From contig CAIOHJ010000296.1 of assembly GCA_903858085.1 (NCBI GenBank), forward strand, positions 1 to 27,396: DNA of 27,396 nt. The letters are read 5' to 3'. Below are positions 15,415 through 23,791 of this stretch, one piece after another (within the stretch, counting starts at the first letter, position 1; the number at the start of each line of letters is the position of its first letter). The position numbers and the translations under genes were made by a program. The notes under the pieces were generated by a model. It did no database searches, was not told the DNA's origin, and saw nothing but the letters and a program-made list of their open reading frames with translations. Source of the stretch: an uncultured Chloroflexota bacterium (GTDB lineage: Bacteria; Chloroflexota; Anaerolineae; Caldilineales; Caldilineaceae).

Positions 15415-16773
15415 ATGCTGACAGCCTATCGAGACGCGCTGCGCACAACCCAATCAAGCGCACAAACCATTCTCCTCATCACCGCGATCATGGGATTTAC
15501 GGTCGATGGCGGGATCTATTCGGTTGTTCTGAACCTGTTTATCTTGCGGCTGAATTTCGGACCAGAGTTCGTCGGCCAACTCAACTCTGCCGCCAACCTG
15601 ATCTTTGCAGTGGGCAGCCTGGCCGCCGGCTGGCTGGGCAGCCGCTACGGCAACCACCGCCTCATGGTCGCCGGTCTGGCGGCCGCTGTGGCCGGATCCA
15701 TCACCTTCCCGCTGGCCGATCTCATTGACCCCAACCACGCTGCCAGCGGGCTCAGCCTCGCCCTCATGGCCGTCTACATCGGCCTGGCCCTTTACTATGT
15801 CAACTCAGCCCCTTTTCTGCTCCGCGCCACTGCACCCCAGGCACGGGGCGCCATCTTTGCCATTCAATCTGCCATCAGTGGATTCGCCTCTTTCGCCGGC
15901 GGGCTGGCCGGTGGGCTGCTGCCAGCCTTCTTTGTGGCGACCCTGGCCGTGACCACACTCAGCCCCACCCCCTACCGGCTGCCCTTGCTCCTCGTCGGTG
16001 GCCTCCTGACACTCGCACTGCTGCTCGTCCTGCGCCTTCCACACCCCGAAGCGGATGCCGCTGAACTCGCTGGGGTCGAAGCAAAGCCAGGGGCGCCACG
16101 CCCACGCTCCGCCTACTCGTTGATCCTGCTGATGTCTCTGGTGCGTTTTTTACAGGTGGCGGGTGTCGGAGCGGCAGTCACCTTTTTCAATGTCTACCTG
16201 GACACCCTGCTGCATGTCGCGACCCCAACGATCGGTCTGATCGCCGCCAGCGCACGTCTCTGCGCCGTCCCTGCTGCCCTGCTCGGTCCCCTGCTGGCCC
16301 GACGGGTAGGCTACGGCACGGCTGCCGTGGCCGGTTCGTTCGGGGCCTTTCTCAGCCTGCTCCCCCTGGCCCTGATCCCGACCCCCTGGGCTGCCGGTCT
16401 TGGCTTCATCGGTCTGCTCGCCTGTACCTCGATCCGCTACCCCACCTTCTACATTTTTATCATGGAACTTACACCGCCACGCCTGCGGGCCACCATGACC
16501 GGCACCGGAGAGATGTCGGCGGGGTTCAGCTTTGCCCTGATCTCGCTGGTCGGTGGCTTTACCATCGTCCGCTTCGGCTACACAGCCACCTTTCTGCTGG
16601 CTGCAACGATGACACTGGCCGGCACGCTCCTCCTGGCTTTTTATGTCTGGTGGCTGGCCAAAAACCCAGAAGCCAGCCAGATCTCCCCCCCACCCCTCCA
16701 GGAGACAGCCATCATCCCCCCCCTGGTCGGCCACCCCCCGCTCGAACACGAACAAGAGAGCAAAGAGAGCTGA
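15415..16773 (+). CDS. Major facilitator superfamily transporter
   Basis: 452 residues from the ATG at 15415, which has AGGAA 6 nt upstream. The frame is open back to a TTG at 15256, but the extra 53 residues are hydrophilic and overlap the control region, so the shorter start is chosen. About 12 hydrophobic segments are visible, with a central hydrophilic loop near residues 205-230. The loop after segment 2 reads GWLGSRYGNHRLM, a weak form of the MFS motif A. It probably exports or imports a small molecule by proton coupling; no substrate can be assigned. It is transcribed divergently from the ABC exporter operon and ends 7 nt from the convergent Nudix regulator, leaving no room for a terminator between them. 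Confidence 0.88.
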   Translation: MLTAYRDALRTTQSSAQTILLITAIMGFTVDGGIYSVVLNLFILRLNFGPEFVGQLNSAANLIFAVGSLAAGWLGSRYGNHRLMVAGLAAAVAGSITFPLADLIDPNHAASGLSLALMAVYIGLALYYVNSAPFLLRATAPQARGAIFAIQSAISGFASFAGGLAGGLLPAFFVATLAVTTLSPTPYRLPLLLVGGLLTLALLLVLRLPHPEADAAELAGVEAKPGAPRPRSAYSLILLMSLVRFLQVAGVGAAVTFFNVYLDTLLHVATPTIGLIAASARLCAVPAALLGPLLARRVGYGTAAVAGSFGAFLSLLPLALIPTPWAAGLGFIGLLACTSIRYPTFYIFIMELTPPRLRATMTGTGEMSAGFSFALISLVGGFTIVRFGYTATFLLAATMTLAGTLLLAFYVWWLAKNPEASQISPPPLQETAIIPPLVGHPPLEHEQESKES

Positions 16774-16780
16774 CCGTAGA

Positions 16781-17479
16781 TCAGGGGAAACGCTGGCGCG
16801 CCTGCTCCAGCTCGACTGCGCTGGCTGCAAAACGATAGAGACGGGCAGGGCGATGGTCTCCCTCACGCAGGTTGCCAGTCGGCTCGAGCACTCCCGTCGC
16901 CAGAATCTTGCGGCGGAAATTTCGTTTGTCCAACGACGCGTGCAAAATTGTTTCGTAGACACGCTGCAGCTCCGACAGCGTGAACTCGCTGGGCAACAAC
17001 AAAAACCCCAGCGCCGTCCACTCCAACTTCCACCGCAGCCGCAGCAACGCATAGTCCAGGATGGTTCGATGGTCAAAAGCCAGCTCTGGCAGGCCATATA
17101 TGTCCCACCACCGCGCTTCCCCTGCAGCTGTGGACCCGTGCACCTCCTGTCGCGCCACCTCTTCGGCGCCAAGCAACGCAAAATAGGCCACCGTCACCAC
17201 GCGCGCCCGTGGATCTCGCCCAGGTTTTCCAAAGGTATAGAGCTGCTCCAGATAGATGTTGGAGACATTGGTCTCCTCTTTCAGCTCCCGCAACGCAGCA
17301 TCGTACAGATCTTCCTGCTCCCCCACAAAGCCGCCAGGCAGTGCCCATTTTCCCAAAAATGGCTCGTGCGAACGCCGGATCAACAACACCCGCAGCGCCC
17401 CCTCCTGGAAGACAAAGAGAATCATATCCACGGTGACTGCTGGCAGAGGGCCCCCCCCCACATCCTGGGCAATTTCCAT
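16781..17479 (-). CDS. NrtR-type Nudix-winged helix regulator
   Basis: 232 residues in two domains. The N-terminal Nudix domain has a near-complete box from G50 to V72: G50, E56, R64-E65, E68-E69. The usual glycine after EEx is N71. The C-terminal part matches the NrtR winged-helix pattern, with FTLSELQRVYETIL (166-179) and LDKRNFRRKIL (183-193). NrtR proteins regulate NAD metabolism or sugar pathways and bind ADP-ribose-type ligands; some keep hydrolase activity. The catalytic E68-E69 pair is retained here, so activity is possible. No NAD-biosynthesis gene is adjacent, and the target is not evident. The ATG at 17479 has no good Shine-Dalgarno. Confidence 0.85.
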   Translation of the reverse strand: MEIAQDVGGGPLPAVTVDMILFVFQEGALRVLLIRRSHEPFLGKWALPGGFVGEQEDLYDAALRELKEETNVSNIYLEQLYTFGKPGRDPRARVVTVAYFALLGAEEVARQEVHGSTAAGEARWWDIYGLPELAFDHRTILDYALLRLRWKLEWTALGFLLLPSEFTLSELQRVYETILHASLDKRNFRRKILATGVLEPTGNLREGDHRPARLYRFAASAVELEQARQRFP

Positions 17480-17513
17480 TGTCGTCGCTTCTGTATGTCG
17501 GTCTTGTGCTCAC

Positions 17514-17553
17514 TGGATAAAAATGAGGTGTTCTTCTGACAACATCTGAGATG
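17514..17553 (-). promoter_or_regulatory. Candidate promoter and palindrome upstream of the Nudix regulator
   Basis: On the minus strand TTGTCA (17542-17537, 5 of 6 for -35) is followed after 17 bp by TATCCA (17519-17514, 3 of 6 for -10). Directly upstream lies the palindrome CATCTGAGATG (17543-17553), which could be an autoregulatory operator. The -10 is weak and the operator link is speculative. Confidence 0.35.
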
Positions 17554-17653
17554 ATTTTGCCACAGCTGACACCATCCTGCAAGCAGGGCAGGAACCTCGT
17601 GCCCCACATCAATTTTCCCTTTTTCTGGTCACCATGATACGCTTGCTATCCTT

Positions 17654-18649
17654 ATGGGGATCCGTCTTCTGCATCGGTTACAGCCAATCTTTGTGCTGCT
17701 CGCCCTGGCCTTGATGCTTCTGTTGCTGCAAAGCCAGTGGGAAGAGTTGCAAAGCCACCGCTGGCAGCTGGATCCGCTCTGGTTCGCTGTTGCGGCAGGG
17801 GCCACAGTGGCCGCCTGGTCGATCGAAATTTTGCTCTGGCAGCAGCTTCTCCAGCTGGTAGGCGGCCGGCTCCCCTGGGGGACAGCAGCACGTATCTGGT
17901 TTCTCAGCGCAATCGTTCGCTACCTCCCTGGAAATATCTGGCAGCCCCTCTCCATCACCCTGCTGGCCCAACGCCACCAGGTCCGCCCCGAAGCAACCCT
18001 GGCCAGCGTGGCCCTCTATCAGGTGATCACCCTGCTGGCCGTTGCACCGATCGCTGCTTTTTATTTTGCGTTGACTCGCAACTGGGGCCTGTTGAACGAT
18101 TTTCTCCAGGAGGGAACACCCTGGCTGGCTGGCCTGGCGCTGCTGCCACTCCTGGCCCTGATCGCCCAGCCGAACTGGCTGCTGGAGCTGCTCAACTGGC
18201 TCCTGCATCGACTGGGACGCGCCCCCCTCTCTGTTCGGCTGGGGCGCGCCAGCATGCTGGCACTGGTCACCGTGGCAATGGTCGATTGGGTGGTCTGGGG
18301 AGGGGCCTTTGCAGCACTTGCTTTTGCGGTCAGCAGGTACTCTGTCCACGAGCTGTGGGCATTGACACCCCACCTGGTCGCGCTCTACTGTGTCGCCTAT
18401 GCGGTCGGTTTTGCCAGCCTGCTGACCCCCAGCGGGCTAGGGATGCGCGAAGGAGCGCTCTATCTGCTGCTTGCACCACTGTTGGGGGGCGGCACCACAA
18501 CGCTCCTGGCGCTGGCGATGCGGATCTGGACGGTTGTCGCTGAACTGATTGCGGCCAGTGTCAGCGCCGTTGTCGGTATGCGGAGCCAGGTCGCGGCTCC
18601 CGCCAGCCTCCCTGCCGCCGAAACCGATCTGAAGGAAGGCATCTCCTGA
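17654..18649 (+). CDS. UPF0104 / lysylphosphatidylglycerol synthase TM-region family membrane protein
   Basis: 331 residues, nearly all membrane segments. The motif IVRYLPGNIWQPLS (87-100) matches the RYxPGxxW signature of the UPF0104 (AglD2/MprF N-terminal-like) family. A second conserved region near the end reads GFASLLTPSGLGMREGALYLLL. Relatives are thought to move lipids or polyprenyl-linked sugars across the membrane. No soluble aminoacyl-transferase domain is fused, so lysyl-lipid synthesis is not expected. It is the first gene of a same-strand cluster of glycosyltransferases, 6 nt before the GT39-like gene, which supports a role in lipid-linked glycan handling. No clear Shine-Dalgarno precedes the ATG at 17654. 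Confidence 0.82.
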   Translation: MGIRLLHRLQPIFVLLALALMLLLLQSQWEELQSHRWQLDPLWFAVAAGATVAAWSIEILLWQQLLQLVGGRLPWGTAARIWFLSAIVRYLPGNIWQPLSITLLAQRHQVRPEATLASVALYQVITLLAVAPIAAFYFALTRNWGLLNDFLQEGTPWLAGLALLPLLALIAQPNWLLELLNWLLHRLGRAPLSVRLGRASMLALVTVAMVDWVVWGGAFAALAFAVSRYSVHELWALTPHLVALYCVAYAVGFASLLTPSGLGMREGALYLLLAPLLGGGTTTLLALAMRIWTVVAELIAASVSAVVGMRSQVAAPASLPAAETDLKEGIS

Positions 18650-18655
18650 CCGGCT

Positions 18656-20611
18656 ATGCCCAAAGCACCTCTGCATGCCAGCCATCCGCATACACCTCGC
18701 ACCCGCCTGCTGGCAACCACCCTGCTGGCCTTTGCCCTGACGACCTTTCGCCTTGACTGGCAGAGTCTCTGGTACGATGAAGGGGTGACCGCCACCGTCA
18801 CACAACAGAGCCTGCCCGATCTGACCGCCTGGACTGCGGCCGATGTCCAGCCGCCGCTTTATTACTACACTGTCGCCCTCTGGGGAGGGGTGGCTGGCTG
18901 GAACGAATGGGCGCTCCGTTTTCCATCCGCCTGGGCGACCGTCCTGGCTGTGCTGTTGTTTGCAACGCTGCTGGCACGGCTGACAGGGGCCGGCAGCGCC
19001 CGTCTGCCAGGTGCACTCCTGGCCGCGCTGCACCCCCTGCTCGTCTACTACGGCCAGGAGGCCCGCATGTATGCCCAGTTGACGCTGCTGGGCGTGCTTG
19101 CCGGCGGCCTGTTGATCTGGCTGGCCAACCGCCCACGCCCCTCGTGGTTCGGCTGGGCTGGGTTTGTATTGGCAACGACGGCCGCCCTCTATACCCATTA
19201 TTTTGCCCTGTTCCTGTTTGGCGGGCTGGCGATCGCCTTTCTGGTCGATTCTTTTTGCTGGCGACGGTCGGTTCCTCCTGCACGTTCCCTGTGGCCTTTC
19301 TGTGCTGCCAGTGTGGCCATTGCTCTGCTGTACCTCCCGTGGCTGGGCGCGGTGGTGCCCCAGCTGAGCCAGGATCGCAGCTACTGGACAGGCACGCTGA
19401 AAGTGGGTGAAGCGCTGGCCCGCATCGCGATTGCGTTCACCAGCGGCGAAACCGTTTTGGAAGAACCTGCGAGCTGGCTGCTGGTCAGCTACGGGCTGGT
19501 GACAGCCTATGCTCTTTATCGCCTCTGGCGAGCCGGAAAGGCAGGGCACCGCCTGCTGCTCTATGCACTGTGCTGGCTGGGCGTGCCGGTTCTGGCGGTG
19601 CTCCTGCTGGCACTGGCCCTCCCCAAATTTAACGCCCGCTACGCCCTGACAGCACTGCCTGGGCTGCTGCTGATCTGGTCTGGCGGCTTGTCCCTGAGCA
19701 CAAACCAGGGCCCCGACAGCAGCCGCACAGGGCCTCGTGCAGCGCTCCTGCTGCTGATTGCCAGCTTTTTTTTCAGCCTCAGCGGCTGGTTTTTCAACCC
19801 GATCTTCAGCAAGGACCAATGGCGCCAACTGACAGAATTTCTACGCCCACGTCTGGGCCCCGAAGAGAGGGTTGTCTTGGTCAGCGGCCATGCCTGGCCT
19901 GTCTGGCATTACTATGCCCCCGACCTGGAGCCCCTTCGCCTGCCCGATTTGGAGATCATCGATGTCGAAGCCCTCCTGGATTTTGACAACACTGCGCCCA
20001 TTCTCCGCCAGACCTTTGCCAACGACAGCGGGCTGCGCGGCGCCTGGCTGGTCAACTGGCAGAGCGAGGTCGTCGACCCCAACCAGATCGTGCCGATCCA
20101 GTTCGAGCTGAGCGGACGCGAAAAAGGACAGAGCGCCTCTTTCCAAGGGATCGGCCTGCGCCGCTTCACAGGGTTTCGGGCCTCCCGCTTTGTCGATTCC
20201 CCCCCGCTCCACACCACAACCCCCTTTCTGTTCGGCGGCCAGGTGGCGCTGCGCGGCTACCGCGTCCTCAGCAACGGCGACCTGCTCCTTTTCTGGGAAC
20301 GCCTGTCTCCTGCCTCCCCCGATCTGCACCTGCAGCTCAGCACCGCGCGGGCAGACGGCACAGTGCTCGCCGTGATCCCAGGCCGCCGGCTGGCTGGCTA
20401 TACCTATCCCTTCACACGCTGGCAGCCCGGTAAACTCGTCACCGGCCACATCCCAGCCTCCCTGTGGCTGGGCACGCCAGAGCCAGCCACAGGACGTTAC
20501 TGGTTGACAATCACGCTCTTCGACGGCAATGACCCGCAGGCAGCCCCACTGCCCACCAATACAGACAGCCCCCTCGTCGAAATCGGCCCGGTCGAGGTAA
20601 CCATTGAGTAA
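18656..20611 (+). CDS. GT39-like (PMT/ArnT superfamily) membrane glycosyltransferase
   Basis: 651 residues. The N-terminal two thirds carry about 10-12 membrane segments. The first external loop holds the catalytic-type acidic pair D41-E42 in SLWYDEGVT, followed by QPPLYY (65-70) and QEARMY (134-139), all typical of GT39-like enzymes using polyprenyl-phosphate sugars. Residues from about 390 to 651 form an extracytoplasmic region; the last 130 look like a beta-sandwich (WERLSPASPDLHLQL, then ATGRYWLTITLFDGND). It would transfer a sugar to a lipid or protein on the outer face of the membrane. It lies 6 nt after the UPF0104 gene, and its stop overlaps an alternative TTG start of the lipoprotein gene. 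Acceptor and sugar are unknown. Confidence 0.85.
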   Translation: MPKAPLHASHPHTPRTRLLATTLLAFALTTFRLDWQSLWYDEGVTATVTQQSLPDLTAWTAADVQPPLYYYTVALWGGVAGWNEWALRFPSAWATVLAVLLFATLLARLTGAGSARLPGALLAALHPLLVYYGQEARMYAQLTLLGVLAGGLLIWLANRPRPSWFGWAGFVLATTAALYTHYFALFLFGGLAIAFLVDSFCWRRSVPPARSLWPFCAASVAIALLYLPWLGAVVPQLSQDRSYWTGTLKVGEALARIAIAFTSGETVLEEPASWLLVSYGLVTAYALYRLWRAGKAGHRLLLYALCWLGVPVLAVLLLALALPKFNARYALTALPGLLLIWSGGLSLSTNQGPDSSRTGPRAALLLLIASFFFSLSGWFFNPIFSKDQWRQLTEFLRPRLGPEERVVLVSGHAWPVWHYYAPDLEPLRLPDLEIIDVEALLDFDNTAPILRQTFANDSGLRGAWLVNWQSEVVDPNQIVPIQFELSGREKGQSASFQGIGLRRFTGFRASRFVDSPPLHTTTPFLFGGQVALRGYRVLSNGDLLLFWERLSPASPDLHLQLSTARADGTVLAVIPGRRLAGYTYPFTRWQPGKLVTGHIPASLWLGTPEPATGRYWLTITLFDGNDPQAAPLPTNTDSPLVEIGPVEVTIE

Positions 20612-20627
20612 AATCAAAGAGATTGCC

Positions 20628-21956
20628 ATGCTTCGCAAACACCACCTGCCCTCCAGAGACCTGCTGTTGGCCCTCTTTTTGGGGCTTCTCCTCGTCACAC
20701 TGGCTGGCTGCGGCCAGCTCGACTTCAAGGCTGGTCCCCTCCTTGCCTCCGCTGCTTTTTCCAAAAACGAGCTCTCTCCCAACGCCGACGGAGAAGACGA
20801 CGTGGCCGAAATTACCTACAGCCTGCGTCGAGCGGCCAATGTCAGCATCTACTTCGAGAACGCTGAGGGCAAACGCTTCTATTTTCGGGAAAATCGTCGC
20901 CGTGCCCCAGGTGCCTACAGCGTCCTGTGGGGAGGGGTTGTCGACCAGACGGAAGTTGTCGACTTCGGCTACGGACCTGTCGAAATCCTCAGCCGTGTCC
21001 TGCCAGACGGCACCTACCGCTGGGTGATTGAAGCTGCCGAACCGCAAGGCGAAGCCGCCAGCGCCGAAGGACAGATCAGACTGACAGGCGGCGATACCCT
21101 GCTGCCCGAACTGCAAAACTTCACAGTGCTCCCCGCTGTGTTTCGCCCCAACCAGGATGGCCTGGCCGACGATCGAGTGGCCATCGGCTATTATCTGACC
21201 AAAGAAGTGGCCTCGATTGCGCTTTTCTTGCGTGACCCAGCACGCCCCGACAGCCGCTTCTTCATCGCCGAAGCCCCCGGGCTGGTCAAACCAACCGAAC
21301 GCGGGTACCACGACTACAGCTACGACGGTGGCGTCGACCTCAACGCCGAACCCCCTGCCGATGGGACCTACGAACTGGTCGGCGAGGCACGCGATGCCGC
21401 CGGCAACGCAGTCCGGGTGGTCCGCCTCCTCACCATCCAAGAAGGGGGCAAACCGCGCGCCGATGTGGTCGGTGGCGAAATTGACTGGAGCGAGGAGAGC
21501 GGACGCGTCGTGCTGCGGACCCTGGGCGAAACGCTCTGTTTCAAGGCCTACATCGCCAACGAAAGCACGGTGCCAATTCGCACCAGCGGCCCCTGGCCCG
21601 GCCAGGAATACCGCTACGCCGAAAATTACAACACCCTGGCCGCCGACCAAAAGGAAACCTCCTGGCTGCAACAGGACGGCGCCTGGCGCTTCGGCATCAA
21701 TTTTGACACGACCGGCGTCGATTTCCCTTACCGTTGGGCCATCGGACGCCCGCAAGATCTGGAAAAACGGCTGATCGACGGGCGTGAGCAGTGGTACCTG
21801 CTTCCCGGCAGACGGGGGGAGGTCAGCGGCTGCATCGTCCTCGATGAAAAGCTGCCGGTCGGCACCCGCTTCTGGTGGGGCGGGCTGATCCACCAAGGGG
21901 TCTCGGTCGCCAACAACAATATCGACCGGATCACAGTCGAGCTGGGGATCCCCTGA
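20628..21956 (+). CDS. Surface lipoprotein with two FlgD-Ig-like repeats
   Basis: 442 residues from the ATG at 20628. A TTG at 20604 would add eight and overlap the upstream stop by 8 nt; the ATG is preferred because AAAGAGA lies just before it. The signal peptide ends in lipobox LAGC with lipidation at C28. Two similar beta-domains follow, each opening with a calcium-loop-like stretch: LSPNADGEDDVAEITYSL (49-66) and FRPNQDGLADDRVAIGYYL (172-190), with matching ends PDGTYRWVIEA and ADGTYELVGEA. This is the FlgD-Ig / gliding-type repeat pattern. The last 165 residues form a domain I do not recognise, with a GETLCFKAYIANESTVP opening that resembles a CARDB- or NBR1-like Ig strand. Its place inside a glycosyltransferase operon suggests it is a substrate, anchor or partner of the glycan machinery. 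Confidence 0.82.
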   Translation: MLRKHHLPSRDLLLALFLGLLLVTLAGCGQLDFKAGPLLASAAFSKNELSPNADGEDDVAEITYSLRRAANVSIYFENAEGKRFYFRENRRRAPGAYSVLWGGVVDQTEVVDFGYGPVEILSRVLPDGTYRWVIEAAEPQGEAASAEGQIRLTGGDTLLPELQNFTVLPAVFRPNQDGLADDRVAIGYYLTKEVASIALFLRDPARPDSRFFIAEAPGLVKPTERGYHDYSYDGGVDLNAEPPADGTYELVGEARDAAGNAVRVVRLLTIQEGGKPRADVVGGEIDWSEESGRVVLRTLGETLCFKAYIANESTVPIRTSGPWPGQEYRYAENYNTLAADQKETSWLQQDGAWRFGINFDTTGVDFPYRWAIGRPQDLEKRLIDGREQWYLLPGRRGEVSGCIVLDEKLPVGTRFWWGGLIHQGVSVANNNIDRITVELGIP

Positions 21957-22957
21957 TGCGCCGCCCACGGCTGGCTGTTCTGGTGGTCTCCTACAACGTG
22001 CGCGAGCTGCTCCGCAACTGCCTGCGCAGCGTGGCCGCAGCCGCCGTGCGCTCTGCCCACCACCTGGAGGTTCTGACGATCGTGGTCGACAACGCCAGCA
22101 AAGATGGCAGCGCCGCCATGGTCGCCCACGAATTTCCCGATGTGCGGCTCCATGCCAGCACAGAAAACTTGGGGTTCACCGGCGGCAACAACCTGGCCCT
22201 CCGTCTGCTCGGCCTGGCTGGCCCTGCACAGCCAGCCCGAGCAGACGGTGCAGAGGCAGAATATGTGCTGCTGTTGAACCCCGACACCGAGGTGCTCGAC
22301 GATGCCTTGGGGCAGATGGTCGCTTTTTTGGAGAGCCACCCAGAGGCCGCAGCCTGTGGTGCCAGCCTCCGCTACGCCGACGGCTCCTTCCAGCACAGCG
22401 CCTTTCACTTTCCTGGCCTCCTCCAAGTCCTGTTCGACCTGTTTCCGCCTGCTGCACTGCCCGGCGCATCCCGCCTGCTCAACAGCCGCCTCAACGGCCG
22501 TTATCCAGCCAACTGCTGGCAAAACAACCGCCCCTTTGCCGTAGACTTCGTGCTCGGCGCTGCGCTCCTCGTGCGCAGCAGAGCCATCCTCGCAGTCGGC
22601 CCCCTCGACGAGGGGTACTGGATGTACTGCGAAGAGATGGAATGGTGCCGACGCTTGCGCGCAGCCCGCTGGGGCGTCTACATCCTCCCCACAGCTCGGA
22701 TCGTCCACCACGAAGCCCAAAGCAGCCGCCAGCGGCGCTGGCGCTCGTTTGAACAGCTCTGGCGCAGCCGGCTGCGCTACTTTCACCAGTACGCCAGCGA
22801 CTACCCCCCACCCGTTCTCTGGCTGATCCGCAGCCTGGTGCACCTGTACGCTCGGCAACAGCTGGGCCAGCTTGGACGGCGCTTTGCACAAGGCAAGCTG
22901 GATGGCGTAGAATGGGAAGAGGCCGCTGCGGCGCTCTCTGCGTTGACCCGCCTGTAA
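21956..22957 (+). CDS. GT2 family glycosyltransferase (rhamnosyltransferase WbbL-like)
   Basis: 333 residues from the ATG at 21956, which shares one base with the upstream stop (TGATG), so translation is coupled. The GT2 fold is clear: VLVVSYNVRELLRNCLRSV (8-26), VDNASKDGS (44-52), ENLGFTGGNN (70-79) and the metal-binding region LLNPDTEV (106-113). DEGYWMYCEEMEWCRRLRAARW later in the protein is the usual acceptor-side motif with acidic base. No membrane segments are present, so it acts on the cytoplasmic face. It would add one sugar to a lipid-linked glycan precursor. Rhamnose is suggested only by similarity to WbbL-type enzymes. Confidence 0.92.
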   Translation: MRRPRLAVLVVSYNVRELLRNCLRSVAAAAVRSAHHLEVLTIVVDNASKDGSAAMVAHEFPDVRLHASTENLGFTGGNNLALRLLGLAGPAQPARADGAEAEYVLLLNPDTEVLDDALGQMVAFLESHPEAAACGASLRYADGSFQHSAFHFPGLLQVLFDLFPPAALPGASRLLNSRLNGRYPANCWQNNRPFAVDFVLGAALLVRSRAILAVGPLDEGYWMYCEEMEWCRRLRAARWGVYILPTARIVHHEAQSSRQRRWRSFEQLWRSRLRYFHQYASDYPPPVLWLIRSLVHLYARQQLGQLGRRFAQGKLDGVEWEEAAAALSALTRL

Positions 22958-23014
22958 ATCCCAACAGAGAGCCGCCTCCCAAGCTTGACCCGCGATCTCC
23001 AGGAGAGCCTTCGC

Positions 23015-23791
23015 ATGCAACATCTGGTCGCAGTCATTCTCACCTACAACGAAGCGCACAATCTCTGCGCCTGCATCGATTCGCTGCGCGGCTGGGTCGA
23101 CAGGGTGGTCGTCTGGGATTCAGGCAGCACCGACGCTACCCAGCAGATCGCCCGCCAGGCTGGCGCGACGGTCGTCGAGCGCGCCTTCGACAACTACTCG
23201 GCACAACGCCAGGCAGCTCTCGACGCCACAGAGGCAGAATGGATTTTTTTTGTGGATGCCGACGAACGGGCGACACCAGAGCTGGCTCGCGAAATCCACC
23301 AAACCCTCTCCACCCCCACGCACTCCCTGGCAGGTGGCTGGGTGCCACGCCGCAACTTTATTGTCGGCCACGAAATGCGCGCCGGGGGCTTTTCACCCGA
23401 CTACCAACTTCGCCTGCTGCGCCGCAACGCAGCCCACTACGTGCAGGAGCGTCCTGTCCATGAGATCGTCGCTTTGAAGGGGTCCGCAGTCTATCTGCAA
23501 ACTCCTTTGATCCACTTCAACTATCTCTCGTGGCCACAGTTCCACCACAAACAGCGCCTCTATGCCGGCTACGAGGCCCGCATTCTGGCCCAACAGGGGA
23601 TCCGGCCGCAGCCCCACAATTTTGTGCTGCAGCCGCTGCGCGAATTCTGGCGCCGCTTTGTCACGTTGAAAGGCTGGCGAGATGGTGTGCAGGGGCTCTG
23701 GCTGGCTGCTCTGCTCGCCTGGTACTATGGGTTCGTTCCCTACCTGCTCCTGCTCCGTCAGGAGTCTACGACCAGCGTTCGATTGCCCTGA
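23015..23791 (+). CDS. GT2 family glycosyltransferase (WaaE/KdtX-like)
   Basis: 258 residues from the ATG at 23015, with AGGAG (23001-23005) 9 nt upstream; an in-frame TTG at 22985 is rejected for that reason. Motifs are AVILTYNEAHNL (6-17), VVVWDSGSTDAT (31-42) and the metal site DADE (81-84). The middle part, HYVQERPVHEIV and LIHFNYLSWPQFHHKQRLYA, fits the WaaE/KdtX subgroup, which adds a sugar to lipopolysaccharide-core or similar glycans. The C-terminal hydrophobic stretch (LWLAALLAWYYGFVPYLLLL) may attach it to the membrane. It is the last gene of the cluster. Its final 34 nt overlap the convergent sbcC gene. Confidence 0.92.
   Translation: MQHLVAVILTYNEAHNLCACIDSLRGWVDRVVVWDSGSTDATQQIARQAGATVVERAFDNYSAQRQAALDATEAEWIFFVDADERATPELAREIHQTLSTPTHSLAGGWVPRRNFIVGHEMRAGGFSPDYQLRLLRRNAAHYVQERPVHEIVALKGSAVYLQTPLIHFNYLSWPQFHHKQRLYAGYEARILAQQGIRPQPHNFVLQPLREFWRRFVTLKGWRDGVQGLWLAALLAWYYGFVPYLLLLRQESTTSVRLP

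Noticed and set aside
18437..21968. Two long minus-strand open frames (18437-19828 and 20511-21968) opposite the glycosylation cluster
   Set aside because: Both are antisense to genes with signal peptides, membrane segments or family motifs. They have no ribosome sites or domains of their own.
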